Translations under genes and position numbers: made by a program
Shown: positions 36,955 to 41,595 of the stretch, in pieces
How the letters are laid out: each line of letters opens with the position of its first letter
Numbering within the stretch: the stretch's first letter is position 1
DNA from: Tyzzerella sp963558545
Lineage (GTDB): Bacteria; Bacillota; Clostridia; Lachnospirales; CAG-274
DNA length: 41,595 nt
Reading direction: 5' to 3'
NCBI RefSeq assembly: GCF_963558545.1
Contig: NZ_CAUWHO010000016.1
Coordinates: forward strand, 1 to 41,595
Notes under the pieces: generated by a model
What the model saw: the letters and a program-made list of their open reading frames with translations, nothing else
The model's database searches: none
Told to the model about the DNA's origin: nothing

Positions 36955-37776
36955 AAGAAGGCAACTATTATTGCAAGAGCAACCACAGTTATTGTGATGT
37001 TCACAACCAGTATGACAACCACAGCCGTTATTATTATTGTTTGTGTTATCATTTGGTATATTTCCACTAATACCTGCTAAAAATTCTGTTTTTTGAGGTG
37101 GTGCAAAAATATCCATAGGGAAATCTAAGCTATCAAAAAATTCGCAAGGATTAAGTGGAGAAATGTTTTCACATTCTTTTGGTATACAGAATCCTCTTGA
37201 TAATACAGAAAGATTTACAAGTCTAAATAATTTTATTATTGTAAATAAGCCAATAGTAACGCCTACTTCTGTTGCATCTAAAGCTTCATCTGCACAACAT
37301 TGTCTATTTTGGTATCTAAGTTCAGCACCAAGAGCTACTGCTTTAGATTCTACTAAAACAAATGGGTCAGAGTTAAGTTCACAGCAACCAGAGCCATTTG
37401 GATTAAATAAATCTGTAGATATAGAAATTTCTGTGCCAATAGAACCAAATAATGTTACTTTTTTAGTATATATACTGTTGGCTTGTATTTTACCAATAAT
37501 TGTTCCATCTGATTCTCTAAAAGCTAATGTGTATACAAATACATATTTTAAAGTAATATCCCAAAAACCACTTTTAAATGGATTAGGCTCTTTATCTGCT
37601 ACGATAACTCTTTTTACTCTTAAGTTTTCTACAGAAACGCTAGCAGCATTAGAAGGTGGAACTATAATATCTCCTTCTTGTATAGTTCTATTTCCAATGT
37701 GTTCAAAACAGTCTGCTCTAGCAGGTCCTAATACATCACTTGTAAGGCAGTCTTGTTGTCTACAATGCAATAGCAT
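36949..37776 (-). CDS. Cys-rich protein, possible spore-surface protein, perhaps 5'-truncated
   Basis: A 275-residue reading frame I do not recognise. It starts MLLHCRQQDCLTSDVLGPAR, continues with a beta-rich middle (about 45-120, repeated aromatic and Val/Ile strands), a hydrophobic stretch (about 172-190) and a tail rich in Cys, His, Asn and Gly (about 240-275: GCGCHTGCEHHNNCGCSC). Such tails are common in spore coat or exosporium proteins, which is the basis of the guess. There is no Shine-Dalgarno before the ATG, unlike nearly every other gene here; an in-frame stop lies seven codons upstream, inside the recombinase gene end. The true start may therefore have been removed. Confidence 0.55.
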   Translation of the reverse strand: MLLHCRQQDCLTSDVLGPARADCFEHIGNRTIQEGDIIVPPSNAASVSVENLRVKRVIVADKEPNPFKSGFWDITLKYVFVYTLAFRESDGTIIGKIQANSIYTKKVTLFGSIGTEISISTDLFNPNGSGCCELNSDPFVLVESKAVALGAELRYQNRQCCADEALDATEVGVTIGLFTIIKLFRLVNLSVLSRGFCIPKECENISPLNPCEFFDSLDFPMDIFAPPQKTEFLAGISGNIPNDNTNNNNNGCGCHTGCEHHNNCGCSCNNSCLLR

Positions 37777-37782
37777 ACAACA
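37754..37782. other. Imperfect dyad at the recombinase/Cys-rich gene junction
   Basis: TGTTGT (37754-37759) and ACAACA (37777-37782) are inverted, with ATGC-AATA-GCAT (37765-37776) inside. The dyad covers the start of the Cys-rich frame and lies directly after the recombinase stop. Attachment sites of large serine recombinases are short, imperfect dyads next to the gene, so this is a candidate. Sequence alone cannot prove it. Confidence 0.35.
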
Positions 37783-37784
37783 TT

Positions 37785-39161
37785 TTAATAAGCATTAAAA
37801 ATTATTTTTATTTTTCTATTTTTACCATCTATTAATATTTTGTTTATAACAAGTTTAGAAATTTTAGTTTTTAATGCCATATTGTAATTTCCTGTTAGTA
37901 TACTTAATATAGATATTTCTTGTATATTATTATTGGTTTTTTTAAAATCTTTTAGTTGTGTTTCTAGGTCTTTAATTTTTTTAGTAAAAAAAGTTTTATT
38001 TTTACTATATTCTTCTAATGTGTCTATTTCTAAAAAATAGGCATCTTTAGCTTTTTCTAAAGCTTTTTTATATTTTTCTATATCTTTTAATAGTTTATAT
38101 TTTTTTTGATTAGTATCTGATATATTTTTAATTTTATATTTTTTATTTGGGTATATTTCTTTAATTTTTTCTATGACAATATCTTCTATATTATATATAC
38201 CAATGGAAAAAGAACTATCACATTTACCACAGGTATAACCACCACATCTAAATCTATCTTGCCTGTTGTTATAATATTTTGCATATACAAAGGTGCTATT
38301 GCAATGTACACATTTTATCATACCAGTAAGCCAATGTTTATTATATTCTAGTGGTTTATTTTTACTATTTAATCTTTTGTTGTTATTATTAAATAAAATT
38401 TGTACTTTATCAAAAGTATCTTCGTCAATAATGGGTGTATGTGTTGATTTATTTAGGATAACTTTTTTTTCTGTTTCAAACCTATAATAACCTTTATATG
38501 TAGGGTTTGTTAATATTTTTTTTACAAAGCGTGTATCTATACTATTTCCTTTTTTTGTTTTAATATTATTTTCATTTAATATTTTTGCTATTGCATAAGT
38601 AGATTTACCATTTAAAAATAACCTAAAAATTTCTTTAACTATATTAGCCTCCTTTTCTACTATAACAAGAGGCTTATTTTTAGGCTTAAAGTATCCATAA
38701 GGAGCACAAGATATATATTCTCCCTTTAAAGCTTTCTCTGTCATACCTCTTTTTACAACTTTAGATAGCTTCCTAGAGTACATTTCGTTCATAGCGCCAA
38801 AAAGTGCATCTGCTATAAGCTGGCTATCATCATCTAGCATAGGCTCTGTTATAGAGATTAAATTTACATTATTTTTTTTAAGTATAGATTTGTATATTAG
38901 GGATTGTTCTAAGTTTCTTGCAAAACGTGAGCTATCATATATAATAACATAATCAAAATAACCTTTTTTACTTTCTTCTATCATAGTCATAAAAGCAGGT
39001 CTTTTTTCTGCATCTCTACCAGATATACCTTTATCTTCAAAATATTTTATTATATTGTAGCTGTTTTTTTTTGCATATTCGTTTATTGTTCTTTTTTGAC
39101 TTTCTATAGAGTAGTCTTGTTTATCTGTAGACATTCTAACGTATGCAACGGCTTTTTTCAT
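37785..39161 (-). CDS. Large serine recombinase
   Basis: A 458-residue site-specific recombinase. The N-terminal resolvase domain (about 1-145) has AYVRMSTDKQ with the nucleophile Ser11, the Arg-rich active-site strand (YDSSRFARN) and SRKLSKVVKRGM. The recombinase domain follows (about 160-265, YGYF... NPTYKGY), then a zinc ribbon (C-x2-C and CGGYTCGKC near 305-335) and a C-terminal coiled coil (about 350-400). These enzymes integrate or excise phage-like elements. AGGAGTTTTT precedes the ATG. The gene looks intact. It is 8 bases upstream of the Cys-rich frame on the same strand. Confidence 0.9.
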   Translation of the reverse strand: MKKAVAYVRMSTDKQDYSIESQKRTINEYAKKNSYNIIKYFEDKGISGRDAEKRPAFMTMIEESKKGYFDYVIIYDSSRFARNLEQSLIYKSILKKNNVNLISITEPMLDDDSQLIADALFGAMNEMYSRKLSKVVKRGMTEKALKGEYISCAPYGYFKPKNKPLVIVEKEANIVKEIFRLFLNGKSTYAIAKILNENNIKTKKGNSIDTRFVKKILTNPTYKGYYRFETEKKVILNKSTHTPIIDEDTFDKVQILFNNNNKRLNSKNKPLEYNKHWLTGMIKCVHCNSTFVYAKYYNNRQDRFRCGGYTCGKCDSSFSIGIYNIEDIVIEKIKEIYPNKKYKIKNISDTNQKKYKLLKDIEKYKKALEKAKDAYFLEIDTLEEYSKNKTFFTKKIKDLETQLKDFKKTNNNIQEISILSILTGNYNMALKTKISKLVINKILIDGKNRKIKIIFNAY

Positions 39162-39269
39162 AAAAACTCCTAAATTTTATTTAAGTTGATATAAAATATA
39201 TGTTTAAATTTATTTAATATTAATTGTAAGTATCATATTATATAATTTATAAATTTTATTAATATAGTA

Positions 39270-39298
39270 TTGACTTTACACTTAGTAGATAGTTTATA
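39270..39298 (+). promoter_or_regulatory. Promoter of the serine hydrolase gene
   Basis: TTGACT (39270-39275), 17 bp, TTTATA (39293-39298), 44 bases before the ATG, in the 181-bp gap that also holds the ribosome site of the divergent recombinase. Confidence 0.4.
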
Positions 39299-39342
39299 TT
39301 TTATTTACCAAAAGTTTTTATATAAAAGGAGTTATAAATAAA

Positions 39343-40524
39343 ATGAAAAATTTTAAAGTTATAATTGTACTTGTAGTAGTAGCCATTGTATTAGTAAGTA
39401 TTATAAAATATAAGGATAAAGTTAAACTAATATATACATCTTTAAATAGTTTTAAAGATGAAAATTTACCTTATACTTTTCAAAATACAGCTAAAATACA
39501 GCCAGTGAGAATTATTAATAAAGGCGAAAATACATTTGAATTTAATGAAAGTAATTCAATAAATTTACCTAAAAGTTTTAGTTTTAAAAATAGTGTTTAT
39601 TCAGTAGATGATTTTATAGAAGAAACTAGAACAACAGGATTACTTATTATAAAAGATGATAACATAAAATATGAAAAATATTATTTAGGAGGAGATAAAG
39701 ATACTTTATTTTCATCTAATTCTATGGGAAAATCATTTGTTTCTGCATTAATGGGCATAGCTGTTTCGGAAGGGTATATTAATAGTGTTGATGAACCTAT
39801 TGGAAAATACATACCACAATTTAAAAATACAGATTTAGAAAATATTCCTATTAAGGCTTGTTTGCAAATGGCTTCAGGTATAAAGTTTGATGAGGAAAAA
39901 GATTTAAGTAAATTTTCTATTAAAACTTTATTGGGAGTTTCACCAATGAAATTAATAGCTAAATCTGGAGTAGAGGAAAAGCCATTTACTCATAGAAAAT
40001 ACTTAAGTATAAATACAGAAATTTTAGGAGAAATTATTACTAACGCTACTGGGTATAGTCTTTCACAATATATGGAAGAAAAGTTATGGAAAAAAATAGG
40101 AGTACAATCAGATGCCTATTGGACATTAAATAATAATAAAGAATTAGCAATGGGTGGGTTAAACATTTCTCTTAGAGATTATGCTAGGTTTGGAAGATTA
40201 TATTTAAACGATGGAGTTTATAACAAAGAGCAAATAATACCAAAAGAATGGATTGAACAAAGTTTAGATAATAGTAGTCCATATTCTAGACCAGATAAAA
40301 CTAATAGCATAGAAAATGCTATTGGTTATGGGTATCAATGGTGGATTCCTGAGAGTAATGAAAAAGAATTTCTTGCTATTGGAGTTTATGGACAATTTTT
40401 ATATGTAAACCCATTAAAAAACATAATTATTGTAAAAACTAGTGCAGATTCTAATTTTAACAAATCAGATTATGAAATAAAAAATATAGAATTTTTTAGA
40501 AGTATTGTAGATAGCATATCATAA
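39343..40524 (+). CDS. Beta-lactamase-fold serine hydrolase, membrane-anchored
   Basis: A 393-residue protein with an N-terminal membrane helix (about 5-22) and a class C beta-lactamase-like domain. Nucleophile Ser127 sits in S-M-G-K (Ser127, Lys130); Tyr220 in YLSIN is the second motif; the third is GVYGQFLYV rather than the KTG of beta-lactamases, as in the 6-aminohexanoate-dimer hydrolase/esterase branch. Substrate unknown; a peptidase or esterase is more likely than an antibiotic-resistance enzyme. AAAGGAG precedes the ATG and an AT-rich terminator follows. Confidence 0.8.
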   Translation: MKNFKVIIVLVVVAIVLVSIIKYKDKVKLIYTSLNSFKDENLPYTFQNTAKIQPVRIINKGENTFEFNESNSINLPKSFSFKNSVYSVDDFIEETRTTGLLIIKDDNIKYEKYYLGGDKDTLFSSNSMGKSFVSALMGIAVSEGYINSVDEPIGKYIPQFKNTDLENIPIKACLQMASGIKFDEEKDLSKFSIKTLLGVSPMKLIAKSGVEEKPFTHRKYLSINTEILGEIITNATGYSLSQYMEEKLWKKIGVQSDAYWTLNNNKELAMGGLNISLRDYARFGRLYLNDGVYNKEQIIPKEWIEQSLDNSSPYSRPDKTNSIENAIGYGYQWWIPESNEKEFLAIGVYGQFLYVNPLKNIIIVKTSADSNFNKSDYEIKNIEFFRSIVDSIS

Positions 40525-40532
40525 AATATTAT

Positions 40533-40577
40533 AAAAATATACAAAGATATTAATATTTAATTTTTTTGTATATTTTT
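40533..40577 (+). terminator. AT-rich terminator after the hydrolase gene
   Basis: AAAAATATACAAA (40533-40545) pairs with TTTGTATATTTTT (40565-40577); a T run continues to 40580. The stem has no GC pairs except one, so strength is uncertain. Confidence 0.55.
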
Positions 40578-40594
40578 TTTATTGATATCAATTT

Positions 40595-40637
40595 AGGAAT
40601 ACCTGTTTTTAAATACAAAGTATCTAAAAAATTGATT
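40595..40637. repeat. Second locus of the 43-bp hairpin repeat
   Basis: Matches 80-122 at 39 of 43 positions. The hairpin arms (40606-40616 and 40620-40630) keep 10 of 11 pairs; at one pair T-A has become A-T on both arms. ATTGATATCAAT (40581-40592), a 12-bp palindrome, precedes it. The segment ends at TTGATT, which with TAATAT (40654-40659) could be the promoter of the next gene. Confidence 0.75.
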
Positions 40638-40698
40638 GATATATATTAAATTTTAATATATAGTTTTGTTATTAACACTTATTTAAAGGAGATTAATT

Positions 40699-41514
40699 AT
40701 GGAAAATAAATTTAAAGTAATGACAATATCAGAATTTGCAAAATTTCATAATATTAATACAAGAACTTTACATTATTATGATAAAATAGGGCTATTTTCT
40801 CCTATTTATATTGGGGAAAATAATTATAGGTATTATTCTCTACAACAATCTATAGAGCTAGAATTTATATTAATGTTTAGGGAGTTAGGTTTTTCTATTT
40901 CAAATATTAAAATGTATTTAGAAGATTGCAAGCCTAAAAACTTTCTAAAAATAGCCGAGAATAGATTAGATTTTATTAATGAGGAAATAAATAAGTTAAA
41001 TAAGTTAAAAGCTATATTAGAAAATAAAAAGGAAAGTTTGGAATTATCAACCAAAGTTGAAAATAATAGTATTGAGGTAGTAGATTATAAGGAAAGCTAT
41101 ATAGTGGAAGTACCTTTTTTATTTAAAGAATATAATATTGAGGATATACTGGATAAATCGAAAAAAATATGGCAGTTAGAAAAATTTAAAGTAAACTGTG
41201 GAAGCTATATTTCCTTAGATATGGTAAAAAAAGGAGATTTTACACAGTATAATGGTTTATTTTTTCCTATTTCAAATAATTTTATAGATACAGATTTAGA
41301 GCAATTTGTAGTATGTTTAAAAGGAAGGTATATTTGCTCATATTCAATAGGAGATTTTAGTAATTTAAAAACTTTGTATAAAAACATTTTAAAATTTGCT
41401 AATGAAAATAATTTAAATTTAATAGGTAATGCTTATGAAATAGGGTTAAATGAATTTGCTATTTCTAAAATAGATGATTATGTTACAAAAATAATTATAA
41501 AAATAGAGGACTAG
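40699..41514 (+). CDS. MerR-family regulator
   Basis: A 271-residue regulator with the MerR winged HTH (about 6-75: MTISEFAKFHNINTRTLHYYDKIGLFSP), a dimerising coiled coil (about 80-115, Lys/Glu-rich) and a C-terminal GyrI-like effector domain (about 120-270) that binds small molecules in BltR/BmrR-type proteins. Bacterial MerR genes of this size often control efflux or stress genes; no target is adjacent except the upstream hydrolase. AAAGGAG precedes the ATG. The 81 bases after it hold nothing I can name. Confidence 0.85.
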   Translation: MENKFKVMTISEFAKFHNINTRTLHYYDKIGLFSPIYIGENNYRYYSLQQSIELEFILMFRELGFSISNIKMYLEDCKPKNFLKIAENRLDFINEEINKLNKLKAILENKKESLELSTKVENNSIEVVDYKESYIVEVPFLFKEYNIEDILDKSKKIWQLEKFKVNCGSYISLDMVKKGDFTQYNGLFFPISNNFIDTDLEQFVVCLKGRYICSYSIGDFSNLKTLYKNILKFANENNLNLIGNAYEIGLNEFAISKIDDYVTKIIIKIED

Positions 41515-41595
41515 TATACTTTTAAAATATATTTAATTATAAATTTTTTATATTATAAAATAATTATAGAAAAATATTAAAATATATAGTAATAT

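Noticed and set aside
37163..37798. Gene on the plus strand opposite the Cys-rich frame
   Set aside because: Overlaps the whole other gene, has no ribosome site, and its composition is what the reverse complement would give.
39343..40524. Class C beta-lactamase (antibiotic resistance)
   Set aside because: Third motif is GVYGQ, not KTG, and the rest fits the esterase/amidase-like branch; resistance is not supported.

Overview
The window reads as chromosomal DNA of a very AT-rich, low-GC Gram-positive anaerobe, most likely in class Clostridia. The evidence is strong AGGAGG-type ribosome binding sites, occasional TTG/GTG starts, an HrcA/CIRCE-controlled dnaK operon, a CsaB-type surface polymer cluster together with an SLH-domain protein, AT-rich TTGaca-17-TATAAT promoters, and a possible spore-surface protein. 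I cannot name the genus from sequence alone. No rRNA, tRNA, CRISPR array or insertion sequence transposase was seen.

Layout. 1-254: a 127-bp unit in two tandem copies. 394-11552 (+): a surface polysaccharide / secondary cell wall polymer cluster: flippase, UDP-ManNAc dehydrogenase (wecC), two family-4-like glycosyltransferases, a DUF4330 protein, an unknown membrane protein, an O-antigen-ligase-like polymerase/ligase, CsaB pyruvyl transferase, a secreted unknown, a TagA/WecG ManNAc transferase and a YitT membrane protein. 11586-17225: a sialic acid catabolic locus, with a divergent RpiR regulator and nanA, an SSS symporter, an anomerase-like YhcH protein, nanK and nanE; a clear inverted repeat brackets the nanA promoter. 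17281-22761 (-): an exported unknown, an FtsK/SpoIIIE translocase and a CDF metal exporter. 22902-24594 (+): purK-purE. 24849-27826 (+): an XRE regulator and two membrane diguanylate cyclases in tandem. 28025-32909 (+): hrcA-grpE-dnaK-dnaJ with a CIRCE operator. 33029-36543 (-): an SLH-domain protein followed by an M23 LysM/G5 peptidase. 36949-39161 (-): a large serine recombinase followed immediately by an unknown Cys-rich protein gene without a recognisable ribosome binding site. 39343-41514 (+): a beta-lactamase-fold serine hydrolase and a MerR regulator.

How it fits together. CsaB, TagA and WecC point to a ManNAc/ManNAcA-containing, pyruvylated wall polymer; SLH proteins such as the one at 34675-36543 bind such polymers in characterised bacteria. 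The nan locus converts imported sialic acid to ManNAc-6-P and GlcNAc-6-P, which could feed amino-sugar pools.

The most interesting part is the right end. The Cys-rich gene abuts the 3' end of a large serine recombinase, has no Shine-Dalgarno, and an imperfect dyad lies at the junction. That is the arrangement expected if a recombinase-bearing element has split a sporulation-type gene, as skin-like elements do. The other end would lie beyond the window, so this remains a hypothesis. A short hairpin repeat shared by the two ends of the window, with one compensatory base-pair change, is the second item worth following up.
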